The notes: generated from the sequence alone by a model not told the origin. Counted from the first letter of the stretch, positions 28,548 to 38,285 are shown. The stretch is DNA of 40,251 nucleotides from Candidatus Methanophagales archaeon ANME-1-THS (GCA_004212135.1 RXIE01000129.1:1-40251), one strand, 5' to 3'. Numbers and translations are program-made.

Positions 28548-28864
28548 ACTTGATCACCTCCTATAGTAATCACCGCGGTGTGAATATCCTTTTTCTGCCG
28601 GTCAAGTATCACAATTGCCGATATCAAGATTAACAGCTCGCCACTGCTCGCGAAGATCGTGATCACCGCAATACCGAATGCGGTATGAGCAGCAACTGAG
28701 AAGAGCGGAATCAATGCCATAAACACCGCACCAAACATCATCTCCAGTGATATAAGGAGCCGGATCACATCTTTACTCGAGATCGCTGTGAGGTAGCCCA
28801 CGAATAAGATTGCAAAGGACGCGGCATAGAGCACTGATATACTCGCGACATCAAGAGCAGCCAT
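28544..28864 (-). CDS. fqoK: NuoK-like membrane subunit
   Basis: 106 aa, three TM; ISLEMMFGAVFMALIPLF. Confidence 0.87.
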   Translation of the reverse strand: MAALDVASISVLYAASFAILFVGYLTAISSKDVIRLLISLEMMFGAVFMALIPLFSVAAHTAFGIAVITIFASSGELLILISAIVILDRQKKDIHTAVITIGGDQV

Positions 28865-29347
28865 TCAACTCCTCCCTCCTATCCCCATCTTTAATACGGA
28901 CAATAACAAGAGAATAACGAGCGCTATCAGCAGTATAACGACTAAAAAGTATTCGGTCGTGGATAGAAAATTCATCAGTTCAAATTGGATCTCGCCGGGC
29001 GATGCTGCCGGCGGATTGAAGATCGGGTAACTGTAAATGGAGAAGCCGATAATGAACGCAGCGAGAGCCACTGGCGCAGCCCAGAATACCGACACCTGCC
29101 TTACCGGTTCAGATCGATAGGTTGCTGCAAGCGCTACGGTGACAATACCAATCGCACCGACAAAGATAAACACGATCAATACGAAGACTGGTTGAAGATT
29201 GAAGAGAGCGTAAACCGCTGCAACAAAAATTAAGGTCCCGGACATGTAGAGCGAGGAGTAGAAATTATCTTTGCTCACGAGAACCCCGAGCGAGAATAAG
29301 ACGGCGATGCCTGCAAGCGCTGACAGCAACAGCACATCTGCACTCAT
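28865..29347 (-). CDS. fqoJ: NuoJ-like membrane subunit
   Basis: 160 aa; FVAAVYALFNLQPVFVLIVFIFVGAIGIVTVALAATY; first gene of the operon. Confidence 0.85.
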   Translation of the reverse strand: MSADVLLLSALAGIAVLFSLGVLVSKDNFYSSLYMSGTLIFVAAVYALFNLQPVFVLIVFIFVGAIGIVTVALAATYRSEPVRQVSVFWAAPVALAAFIIGFSIYSYPIFNPPAASPGEIQFELMNFLSTTEYFLVVILLIALVILLLLSVLKMGIGGRS

Positions 29348-29350
29348 GGA

Positions 29351-29381
29351 ATGACAATTTTTGTCATCTCTTTAAAAAACT
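29351..29381 (-). promoter_or_regulatory. fqo operon promoter: TATA-like box plus 7-3-7 inverted repeat
   Basis: Minus strand 5'-ACGAAAGTTTTTTAAAGAG-ATGACAA-AAA-TTGTCAT-TCC-ATG: BRE-like CGAAA, AT-rich TATA-like box, perfect inverted repeat at 29351-29367, then the fqoJ start at 29347. Confidence 0.6.
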
Positions 29382-29500
29382 TTCGTTTTTTTTCAGATGC
29401 CCCAGGATCACAGGTTGTCCACGCCCTGTAAAGGGGGATAAAAAAGAATTCGGCATAACTCGTCTGAGCTTCAGCGTGAACAGAGCGCTCACGTGCGGAC

Positions 29501-29519
29501 GAAAGAGGGCTTCTCTTTC
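29501..29519 (-). terminator. Hairpin just 3' of idsA (GAAAGAG-N5-CTCTTTC)
   Basis: Perfect 7-bp stem immediately after the idsA stop; no clear U-run, so terminator role is uncertain. Confidence 0.3.
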
Positions 29520-30524
29520 TTATATAAAGGTATTCGAGACGTGGATTTTTATTCGTTCCATAGAAAACTGGGCGATGAACTGGAGTTTCTGCTTCGCCTC
29601 CGAATCTTCGAGTCCCGCAATACAATTCCGCGCTGTTCGTACAAACTCTTCAGCGAGCTGAAGTGCGTACTCGATTGAACCTGCGTCGACCAAAATGCTC
29701 CTCACCCGGTTGATGTCAAAGATGCCAGGGTCTCGTTCTCGAGACAGAATCGCTTTTATATACTCCTTTTCAGATTCGTTTGAATGATGTAACGCGTGGA
29801 TGACGAGCAATGTCTGCTCACCATTTTTAATGTCCAATCCCACAGGCTTGCCAGTATTCGCCGGGTCACCGCAGATATCCAGGATATCATCTTGAATCTG
29901 GAACGCAACCCCTAGGTTCTTACCATAGGTACGCAGATTCTCGATTTCCACTTCGTTTCCGCCTCCGAGTACCGCACCCGCTTCCGCGCTCGCCATAAAA
30001 GTCGCAGCCGTCTTCAGTTCAGCGACTTCCATGTACGAATGCAGGTTCGCCTCTTGCAAGGTTCGTAACGTGAACTCCAGGTATTCCCCCATCGCAATAT
30101 CCGCCACCGCATTCGAGACCAGGCTCACGACTTCCGGGACACCGCAGCGTGCAAGCATCTCGCACGAGAGCCCGAATAAAAGATCACCGATAATAATCGC
30201 CTTCTTTTCACCGTATCTCGCGGGATTAGACGGATTTTTTCGGCGAATGTCGTTCTCATCGATGATATCATCATGTACCAGAGACGCATTGTGAAGCAGT
30301 TCAATCGCTATGGCGGTCGATAGCGCTTTTTCACGTGAACCGCCCACGGCTTCTGCTGAAAGAAGGCATATGATAGGTCTCAGTCGCTTGCCGCCGGTCT
30401 CCTGTATGTAGGTCAGCGCGTCGCGTAAGATCTCATGGTTGCATTCGAGCAATTTTTGCTCGATGACCTCACCTAACTTCTGATTGAAATACAGTACCTC
30501 CTCGTGGAATAGCCGCTCCTTCAT
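29520..30524 (-). CDS. idsA: Polyprenyl diphosphate synthase (GGPP/farnesyl synthase family)
   Basis: GGKRLRP, LVHDDIIDEN, GKNLGVAFQIQDDILD motifs. Confidence 0.9.
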   Translation of the reverse strand: MKERLFHEEVLYFNQKLGEVIEQKLLECNHEILRDALTYIQETGGKRLRPIICLLSAEAVGGSREKALSTAIAIELLHNASLVHDDIIDENDIRRKNPSNPARYGEKKAIIIGDLLFGLSCEMLARCGVPEVVSLVSNAVADIAMGEYLEFTLRTLQEANLHSYMEVAELKTAATFMASAEAGAVLGGGNEVEIENLRTYGKNLGVAFQIQDDILDICGDPANTGKPVGLDIKNGEQTLLVIHALHHSNESEKEYIKAILSRERDPGIFDINRVRSILVDAGSIEYALQLAEEFVRTARNCIAGLEDSEAKQKLQFIAQFSMERIKIHVSNTFI

Positions 30525-30683
30525 TCGTTCCTACTCCTTATTATACCACCCTTTTATAAATACCCCTTATTTTTGTACCGATGAGCATATGCGATTGATA
30601 TCGGTTCTCCCTGTGGCGCGGCTCTTTCGCCCGTCAACAGGTGACCCGTTTTGTAAAAGCTCGGCTGATCTACCGCCGACTTT

Positions 30684-32741
30684 CTAGCGGGCTTCTTGGA
30701 GCTTCGCCTCTGCATTCCCGTTCTTCTCGCCCCACTGCAGGAAATTGCAGTACGGACAGCCGAAATCCCACGGGCGCTTCATACCACGCTTCATTATCCT
30801 CAACTTGAATAAGAACGGGTGTGTAGCACAGGCATCCGGGGTGACGATTACTCGCCCACTTTTGGGGAGTGGCAACGAGAACGTGCAGGTTGGATAATTC
30901 AGACAGCCCACGAATCGCTTTCCCCGTGGTGAACTCGCGAGGAAGAGATCAGAGCCACATTGGGGGCATCTTCCGAGTATCGTATCCACTCTGATCGCTT
31001 CTTTAAGTGATTTCACGATCTCCTCTCGGTTCTGCGTCATCTCCGTGAAGACGAGGCGCAGCATATCCCTCGAATCATGTACCACGTCCTTCTTCATTCG
31101 TTTCCCGTCACGTATCTCATCCATCTCCAGCTCCAGCGTCTTGGTCATCTCCGGTTTCGTGAGCATCGCCGCATATTTTTCCAGTGAATCGATGAGTGCG
31201 AATGCCTTCTCAGTCGGTTTAACCGGATTATCCTGCACATAGCCGCGTTCGTACAACTTTCCTATAATCTCATGTCGTGTGCTCTTCGTGCCCAGCCCCA
31301 GATCTTCCATCTTTTTTATCAAGCTCGCCTGTGAAATCCTGTTTGGTGGTTTTGTCTCCTTCTCCACGACCTCTACGTGCTCAAGTGTAACGTTCTCGCC
31401 CGTTTTTAACTGCGGTAAGATCCATTCCTCTTTCTTCTGATAGGGATAGACGGCGAGGAATCCGGGGTCCTTTAACGCTCTTCCCTTTGCTACCAAAGTC
31501 TCGCCGCCGAGCTCGATCTGGACTTCGGTATCCTCCCAATGTGCGGGATCTGAGAGCGTTGCTAAAAACCGCCGTACGACCAGTTCATAAATCTTCCATT
31601 CCGCCGTGCTGATCTTTTCGCGCGAGGCTCCTGAGACGGGATGTATCGGTGGATGGTCCGTGGTTCGTTTTTTGCCAGCAGTTGGCTTCAATTGCTTCTT
31701 CCGCGTTATCATGCGAGCATGCGCGCCGAATTCCTCATGCTCGATAAACATCGTCACCAGCGCCTTTAGATCAAGCGTATCGGGATACGTCGTATTATCC
31801 GTGCGATGGTACGAGATGAGCCCGTGCAGATATAAGCTCTCCGCGATATTCATTGCCCGCTTCGGTGCATAGCCAAGCGCAGATGCAGCCCGTATAAATC
31901 CGGTTGTATCAAACGGAACAGGTGGTTTCTCCTCTCTCGACCGTGTCTCCACCGCACGAACCGAGCCGTCCTTTGCAGCTTCAATCCTCGCTTTTATTAT
32001 CTCGACTTCTGCTCGTTCCCAGAATTTTTGTGTCTCATGGGTGACCTCGAAGCGCTCGCCCGTTTCCGTCCTCACCATTGCATGCAGCTCCCAGTAGGTA
32101 CGGGGGACGAATTTCCCGATCTCTTTCTCCTTCGCCACTAACAGTGCGAGTGTTGGTGATTGCACCCGGCCAACTGAAAGGAAGTCCTCACCTAACCGAT
32201 TCGCCGAGAGGGAGATGAACCGTGTCAGTGCTGCTCCCCATATTAAGTCGATGATCCCTCTCGCTTCAGCGGAGGCCGCCAGGTTATAATCAACCGCACT
32301 CCGGTTGGCGAAACTTTCTTTTATCGCTTGCTCGGTTATCGCACTGTATCGCATCCGGTCAACCTGCACGTCAGGATTTATTTTTTTGATGATGCGGAGC
32401 GCTTCCACACCGATCAACTCACCTTCGCGGTCATAGTCTGTGGCGATCGTGATAGACCTCGCGTTCCGTGCGATGTGTACCAGTGCATTCACAATACTCT
32501 TTTTTATCGCAACGGGTATGATCTTGGCGTCTATCAGCGTGTAGGGATTTATCTTGCTCCAGTTACTATACCGTGTTGGGAAGTCCAGACGAAAGACATG
32601 TCCGCTCAGGCCGGCGATGACCGTTTCATCGAACTCATAGGCCTCGATCCCCTCGATCTTGCTCTTCTTTGCCTTACCGGCTGATAGAATCGCGGCGATT
32701 CGCTTTGCTGTTGTCCCCTTCTCAGTGATTATGTAGTGCAT
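30684..32741 (-). CDS. topA: DNA topoisomerase I, archaeal type IA
   Basis: IITEKGTTAKRIA, ATDYDREGELIG, SVGRVQSPTLALL, LISYHRTDNTTYP (active-site Tyr region), C-terminal Zn fingers CPQCGSDL and CPYC. Confidence 0.93.
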   Translation of the reverse strand: MHYIITEKGTTAKRIAAILSAGKAKKSKIEGIEAYEFDETVIAGLSGHVFRLDFPTRYSNWSKINPYTLIDAKIIPVAIKKSIVNALVHIARNARSITIATDYDREGELIGVEALRIIKKINPDVQVDRMRYSAITEQAIKESFANRSAVDYNLAASAEARGIIDLIWGAALTRFISLSANRLGEDFLSVGRVQSPTLALLVAKEKEIGKFVPRTYWELHAMVRTETGERFEVTHETQKFWERAEVEIIKARIEAAKDGSVRAVETRSREEKPPVPFDTTGFIRAASALGYAPKRAMNIAESLYLHGLISYHRTDNTTYPDTLDLKALVTMFIEHEEFGAHARMITRKKQLKPTAGKKRTTDHPPIHPVSGASREKISTAEWKIYELVVRRFLATLSDPAHWEDTEVQIELGGETLVAKGRALKDPGFLAVYPYQKKEEWILPQLKTGENVTLEHVEVVEKETKPPNRISQASLIKKMEDLGLGTKSTRHEIIGKLYERGYVQDNPVKPTEKAFALIDSLEKYAAMLTKPEMTKTLELEMDEIRDGKRMKKDVVHDSRDMLRLVFTEMTQNREEIVKSLKEAIRVDTILGRCPQCGSDLFLASSPRGKRFVGCLNYPTCTFSLPLPKSGRVIVTPDACATHPFLFKLRIMKRGMKRPWDFGCPYCNFLQWGEKNGNAEAKLQEAR

Positions 32742-32895
32742 GCTCCTCGATTTTCATGCGATCTTAGCCCGGTTGACTGTATAGCTGATAGGATCGTGGT
32801 ATTTAAAGTAAGTAACCTCCACTGGCAGATAATAATATGTTATTATAGTAATTGCTGTATCAGTAAGTATTATCTATTAATTTACCTTCTCCACG

Positions 32896-34341
32896 TCAAT
32901 GGGCGTTTTGTTCGTACCAGTACGCTGCTCTTAACAGGGCATCCTCTTCAAAATGGGTTGCCACGAGCTGTAACCCGATCGGTAAACCGTGCGAAGACCC
33001 ACAGGGAAGCGATATTGAAGGGACACCTGCGAGATTAACCGAGACGGTATTCACATCGGCGAGATATAACGAAAGCGGGTCTTTTATCCGTTCACCGAGC
33101 TTAAAGGCGACGAACGGCATGGTTGGCATCGCCAGTATATCATGGCTTTTCAATGCTTCCTCAAATTCATGCTTTATCAGCGTTCGGACCTTCAATGCCT
33201 TCAAATAATACTTCCCGTAGTAACCAGCCGAGAGTGCGTACGTGCCAAGAATAATCCGCCGTTTCACTTCTTCGCCAAATCCTTCGCTCCGTATCCTCGA
33301 GAACGTGGTATGCCAATCTTCATCTTTGCCAGTTCGGAGTCCGTATCTGAGCCCGTCGAATCGCGCAAGATTTGAGGATGCTTCGGACATCGCAATGAGG
33401 TAATAGGCCGCAAGCGCATAGTTCAAGTTCCGCATTCGGAGCTCCGTATAGGTCGCCCCGAAATCCTCAAAGGTATGGATCGCGTCCCATACCGATCGTT
33501 CAACCTCCGGAGAAGAGCCCTCGATGAATTCACGGGGAACGCCGATCCTCATGCCTTTAATCGCAGCAGGTTCAGTTCGTGGTACGTCGAGCCACGAGCA
33601 GCGGTAGTTCGTCGGTGCGTTATTCGGTAGCTTTATCTGCGTACTGTCGCGTTCATCCTTCGCGGCTAGTACTTCTAAGAGTAACGCGGTGTCCATCACC
33701 GTGGATGCCATTGGTCCTATCTGCTCTAAGGAATTGGCATACGCGATGAGCCCGTATCGTGAAACAAACCCATAGGTGGGCTTCAGTCCGGTGATTCCGC
33801 AGAACGAAGCCGGGCACCTTATCGAGCCGCCGGTATCAGAACCGAGTGCCAGAACACTTTCTCCTGCGGCTATCGCCGCTGCGCTACCACCCGAAGAGCC
33901 GCCAGGCACTCTGGTGAGGTCATGGGGGTTTTTTGTCGGCCCGAAATAACTGGTTTCAGTCGAAGAACCCATACAGAACTCATCCATATTCGTTTTCCCG
34001 AGAATAATAGCCCCTTCGTTCTTCAAGGCCTCGATGACCGTGGCATTGTAGGGAGGAATGTAACCCATAAGAATCTTTGATGCGCACGTCGTTTGAATGC
34101 CCCGTGTCGAGATACTGTCTTTGATGGCTATGGGCACTCCGAGCAGCTTCTTTTGCCTGTATTTTTCTTCCTCGTGTCTCTTATCCACGTCTCGCGCGTC
34201 TTCAATCGCGGCTTCCTTATTCAACGTAATATAGCAATTTAATTCGCTCCGCTCTATCCGTTCAAAGATCCTGTGGATCAATTCCTCACATGAGCTATTT
34301 CCACGTTTTATCTCCTCTACGACTTCCACTGCGGTCAGCAT
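32896..34341 (-). CDS. gatA: Asp/Glu-tRNA amidotransferase subunit A
   Basis: Amidase signature PGGSSGGSAAAIAAGESVLALGSDTGGSIRCPASFCGITGLKPTYG. Confidence 0.92.
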   Translation of the reverse strand: MLTAVEVVEEIKRGNSSCEELIHRIFERIERSELNCYITLNKEAAIEDARDVDKRHEEEKYRQKKLLGVPIAIKDSISTRGIQTTCASKILMGYIPPYNATVIEALKNEGAIILGKTNMDEFCMGSSTETSYFGPTKNPHDLTRVPGGSSGGSAAAIAAGESVLALGSDTGGSIRCPASFCGITGLKPTYGFVSRYGLIAYANSLEQIGPMASTVMDTALLLEVLAAKDERDSTQIKLPNNAPTNYRCSWLDVPRTEPAAIKGMRIGVPREFIEGSSPEVERSVWDAIHTFEDFGATYTELRMRNLNYALAAYYLIAMSEASSNLARFDGLRYGLRTGKDEDWHTTFSRIRSEGFGEEVKRRIILGTYALSAGYYGKYYLKALKVRTLIKHEFEEALKSHDILAMPTMPFVAFKLGERIKDPLSLYLADVNTVSVNLAGVPSISLPCGSSHGLPIGLQLVATHFEEDALLRAAYWYEQNAH

Positions 34342-34424
34342 GGGTTCTTATCACTCTATTAAGATGGACGTACTTTTATATATCTCATCGGGTTTAAAAT
34401 TACTACAGATGTCAGAACTGATGG

Positions 34425-35912
34425 ATGGTATGTATGAACCGGAAAACGAGATCAGTATGTCCGCGGTGCCTCGAGGTTATTGATGCGGACGTGTATGAAG
34501 AGGGCGGTAAAATACTGATAAGGAAGAGATGTGAGGAGCACGGCGAATTTGATGATGTCTACTGGTCGGATGCTGACCTTTATAAGAAATTTGCGAAGTG
34601 GCAGTATAGAGGTACTGCGGGTATCAAACTTACTGAGAGCGATAAGGGCTGCTTTTTCGATTGCGGACTCTGTCCCGCGCATAAGAGCTCGACCTTGCTC
34701 GCCATTATAGACCTCACGAACCGGTGTAACCAGCGCTGTCCCACCTGTTTTGCAAATGCTGCGGTCACCGGTTATCTGTACGAGCCGACGGTGGAGCAGC
34801 TTGAGGAGATGATGAAACTGCTCAGGAGCGAAGTGCCGCCATGTCCAGCGGTACAGTTTGCGGGCGGTGAGCCGACCATGCGAAACGATTTCGTGGAGAT
34901 TGTTCGAATGGCACGCACGCTTGGCTTCCCTCATGTGCAGGTCGCGACGAATGGGATGGTAATGGCACGGAGCGTAGCCTTCTGTCATGACTTGAAAGAG
35001 GCCGGCTTGCATACGGTGTATCTCCAATTTGACGGCATGACTGAAGAACCCTACAAGCAATTGAGGGGCTATTCAGCCTTAAACACGAAGTTAAAGGCGA
35101 TAGAGAACTGTCGGAGAGGTGGGATCAAGAGTATCGTGCTCGTTCCCACGCTCATGAAAGGGGTGAACGACGACCAGATCGGTAATATGGTCCGATTTGC
35201 AGCGAGCAATCTGGACGTTATCAAGGGTCTGAATGCACAACCTATTGCGTTTGAGGGGCGAGTAGACGAGTCAATAAGGAAAAAAGGGCGAATAACCATT
35301 CCGGATTTCATCCATCTCCTGGAAGAGCAGACTGATGGCGAGATACCGAAAGAGAGTTTTTATCCCGTGCCGTTCGTCATCCCGGTCTCTCATTTCGTTG
35401 AGGCGTGGAAGAAGGTCCCACAGATCGAATTCACGGTGCATCCACATTGCGGCGCCGCAACGTATCTCTTTGTCGAAAACGGGAGGTTCATACCCATAAC
35501 GGACTTTATTGATGTTGAGGGTTTCATAGAATTCACCAGGAGGGCCGCGGAGGAGATGAACCGGTCGAAGGTCGGCAAGCTGAAAGCAATCGCCGGGCTT
35601 ATAGCCGCGTTACGGAAATTTATTGACAAGGAGCGGGCGCCTGAGGGTATCGATTCGTTAACGCTCCTGGCAAATATTCTGGGAATAGGAACTCGCGATT
35701 CTCTTGCGGATTTTCATCGTAAAACGCTTTTTATCGGTGTGATGCACTTCCAGGATCCATATAACTTTGATTTGGAACGAGTTAAGAGCTGCGGCATCCA
35801 TTATGCCACGCCGGACCTTCGTATAATCCCATTCTGTTCTTACAACGCGTTTCACCGACCGTTAGTCGAGAAAGCGTTCTCCACACCGCTCAATAAATTT
35901 CGTTCGGACTGA
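34425..35912 (+). CDS. Radical SAM protein of the MJ0619/Tes (tetraether lipid synthase) family
   Basis: CNQRCPTC (CX3CX2C) SAM cluster motif; N-terminal CPRCLEVIDADVYEEGGKI...CEEHGEF and CGLCPAHKSSTLLAIIDLTNRC; VQFAGGEPTMR. Confidence 0.8.
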   Translation: MVCMNRKTRSVCPRCLEVIDADVYEEGGKILIRKRCEEHGEFDDVYWSDADLYKKFAKWQYRGTAGIKLTESDKGCFFDCGLCPAHKSSTLLAIIDLTNRCNQRCPTCFANAAVTGYLYEPTVEQLEEMMKLLRSEVPPCPAVQFAGGEPTMRNDFVEIVRMARTLGFPHVQVATNGMVMARSVAFCHDLKEAGLHTVYLQFDGMTEEPYKQLRGYSALNTKLKAIENCRRGGIKSIVLVPTLMKGVNDDQIGNMVRFAASNLDVIKGLNAQPIAFEGRVDESIRKKGRITIPDFIHLLEEQTDGEIPKESFYPVPFVIPVSHFVEAWKKVPQIEFTVHPHCGAATYLFVENGRFIPITDFIDVEGFIEFTRRAAEEMNRSKVGKLKAIAGLIAALRKFIDKERAPEGIDSLTLLANILGIGTRDSLADFHRKTLFIGVMHFQDPYNFDLERVKSCGIHYATPDLRIIPFCSYNAFHRPLVEKAFSTPLNKFRSD

Positions 35913-36080
35913 CGTGGAGCTGGGGACTCGGATATGAGTGCGCTCTGACCTCTGGTGCAGTTTGCCTTGCTTGAACTCTGGTTTCTTCGTTCAATACCTT
36001 TAAATAGAAAAAGGGCTGATATACACATGCCCTTTTCGAAGAGTAGTATGACCTCGCTCGACGAGCGAAGGACGATTACT

Positions 36081-36194
36081 ATGGCAAACAAAGGGCTACA
36101 ACCCAAGCCGTATTGCACGGTCCCGGCGGTATGCTACATCAAAAATGATGGCGATGACCGTCAAGAGGCAACTACAATACGGTACACCACTTAA
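36081..36194 (+). CDS. Possible 37-aa small protein
   Basis: MANKGLQPKPYCTVPAVCYIKNDGDDRQEATTIRYTT; downstream of a TATA-like TTTAAATA and a hairpin; no homology recognised. Confidence 0.3.
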   Translation: MANKGLQPKPYCTVPAVCYIKNDGDDRQEATTIRYTT

Positions 36195-36263
36195 AGATAA
36201 AGCTTATCAATGATTCCCGTCTTGTTTAAGAAATCAAAAAGGGTCCGTGAAGGAGGCATGAAT

Positions 36264-36725
36264 ATGAGAGAAGAAAGAGAGAGAGGAAGCGCGGCGGAGA
36301 GCACTGGAGAACGGGAGATAGAGCAGATAAGAGCGCGAAAGCTCCGTGAGATGGAAGAGAGAGCGGCAGCGGAGAAAGCAGGCAGAAGCTCGGGCGAAGC
36401 GATACTCGATCATCCCCTCGTGATAACTGATAAGACCTTCGTCGAAACGGTAAAGAGATATCCCGTGGTCGTTGTAGATTGCTGGGCTCCATGGTGTGGT
36501 CCCTGTCGGATGATTGCGCCAGTCATTGATGAATTGGCACAAAAATACGCGGGAAGGGTCGTATTTGGCAAGCTGAACGTGGATGAGAATCCCAGAACCG
36601 CCACAGAATACGCAATCATGGCTATTCCCACACTCTTCATCTTCAAGGGAGGCGAGCCCGTGGATGTCATCCAGGGAGCTCTGCCCAAACCGTATTTAGA
36701 AGCGAAGATAAAGGAATGGTTGTGA
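36264..36725 (+). CDS. Thioredoxin with charged N-terminal extension
   Basis: WAPWCGPCRMIAPVIDELA, IMAIPTLFIFKGGEPV; SD AAGGAGG suits the ATG at 36264 better than the annotated GTG/ATG upstream. Confidence 0.9.
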   Translation: MREERERGSAAESTGEREIEQIRARKLREMEERAAAEKAGRSSGEAILDHPLVITDKTFVETVKRYPVVVVDCWAPWCGPCRMIAPVIDELAQKYAGRVVFGKLNVDENPRTATEYAIMAIPTLFIFKGGEPVDVIQGALPKPYLEAKIKEWL

Positions 36726-38275
36726 GAGAACCTTTCTTGAAAAGATCTGTCGAAGAAAGAATGGTTGTGCGAAATGAGAGCGAGAGACGAGGGAGTTTGA
36801 AGGAACTCGAGATTGTAAAGAGGTTCGCCGATTTTGGATTCCAGGTTCAGCCGGAGGCACTTGAGCTGCTCAGCCACTACTCCAGCACCTGTGATCGCGA
36901 GGGGGACTTCAACATTGGTGAATTAGCCGAATGCGTGACGAAATCGGTCGATCCCTCTATTTTTGTCATTTCGCCTGAGCTGATAGCCGATATTATCAAA
37001 AAGAAGGACGTACGAAGTGCTGAAAAGGTAACGAGCGTCGTGGAACAGCAGCCGCAGGTGGACGCACCGGCCATACTCAAATCCTTCCCGGAGCATGGTA
37101 AGGCTGCGGATCAGAAGGATTTCTTACCGCACTTCATTGACCGATACGAGCGACTGAGTGGCATTATAAAGAAGCGGTTAAAATGCGGGCAGATACGGTT
37201 CATCAAGAGCGGGAGTGCGAACGAAGAGATCTCGGTCGTGGGCATGGTCTCTTCGGTAGCCAAAACGGCGAAGGGGAATATACGGGTGGAACTGGAGGAT
37301 ACCTCTGGTTCTCTCTCGGTGATCGTACCGCATAAAGAAGAGATAATACCCGATGAGATCATTGGTGTAACGGGTTTTCTATCCAGTGGACGCCAGCTCA
37401 TTGCCGAACGGATCATCTATCCCGATGTGCCCATTCCTACTGCGACGTCGCAATCAGCACTACCGCTCTCGGACAAGGAGCAGCAGCGACGAGCCACCCA
37501 TGCGGTATTCATCTCTGATCTGCACTTTGGAAGCACCACCTTCCTGGACGGTGCCTGGGATCGTTTTGTGCAGTGGATGAATGAGGAATCCAGTCGCCTT
37601 GAGATTGCCTATCTGGTGGTTGCGGGTGATATAGTCGATGGTATAGGTGTTTACCCCGGCCAGGAAGAGGATCTCTCTATTACGGATATAGAAGCGCAGT
37701 ACAAGATGGCGGCAGGCTCGATTTCCGATCTTCCGTCGCACCTGCATATCATCTTAGCGCCCGGGAACCACGATGCAGTGCGAAGTGCCGAGCCCCAGCC
37801 TCCGTTGCCCGAGAAGATCCAGAAGTTCTTCCCTGAGCATACCTGCTTTGTGAGCAACCCTGCGTATATCCGAATTGGTGGCCGGCAGGTATTGATCTAT
37901 CATGGTCAATCGTATGATGATTTTGTGAACGTGGTCTCGAGGCTGAGTTATGCAAAGCCTGAAGATGTGATGATCGAGATGCTGAGAAGACGGCATCTTG
38001 CTCCCCTGTACGGGAATAATGTCTCGATTCTTCCTGATGGACATGACTATGGTGTCATTGACCCGGTTCCTGAGATATTCCAGTGTGGGCATACGCATAC
38101 TGTGGGGATCTCGAAATACCGGAACGTGCTCCTCATCAATGCCGGCACGTGGCAAGCACAGACACCGTATCAGAAAAAGCGGGGTATAAATCCGGTCACG
38201 GGTTGCGCGACGCTTGTGGACCTTTCTGAGCTCAAGGTAAAGGTACTGGACTTCGGAGGCAGATCAGGGGCGTGA
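36716..38275 (+). CDS. polB: DNA polymerase D small subunit (DP1)
   Basis: ISDLHFGSTTFLDGAWDRFVQWMN, VVAGDIVDGIGVYPGQEEDLSI, LAPGNHDAVRSAEPQPPLPEKI, CGHTHT. Confidence 0.92.
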   Translation: MVVREPFLKRSVEERMVVRNESERRGSLKELEIVKRFADFGFQVQPEALELLSHYSSTCDREGDFNIGELAECVTKSVDPSIFVISPELIADIIKKKDVRSAEKVTSVVEQQPQVDAPAILKSFPEHGKAADQKDFLPHFIDRYERLSGIIKKRLKCGQIRFIKSGSANEEISVVGMVSSVAKTAKGNIRVELEDTSGSLSVIVPHKEEIIPDEIIGVTGFLSSGRQLIAERIIYPDVPIPTATSQSALPLSDKEQQRRATHAVFISDLHFGSTTFLDGAWDRFVQWMNEESSRLEIAYLVVAGDIVDGIGVYPGQEEDLSITDIEAQYKMAAGSISDLPSHLHIILAPGNHDAVRSAEPQPPLPEKIQKFFPEHTCFVSNPAYIRIGGRQVLIYHGQSYDDFVNVVSRLSYAKPEDVMIEMLRRRHLAPLYGNNVSILPDGHDYGVIDPVPEIFQCGHTHTVGISKYRNVLLINAGTWQAQTPYQKKRGINPVTGCATLVDLSELKVKVLDFGGRSGA

Positions 38276-38285
38276 GTACGAGCAG

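Noticed and set aside
29344-29625. 93-aa minus ORF between idsA and fqoJ
   Set aside because: Covers the idsA 3' end in another frame and the fqo promoter; no motif, likely non-coding.
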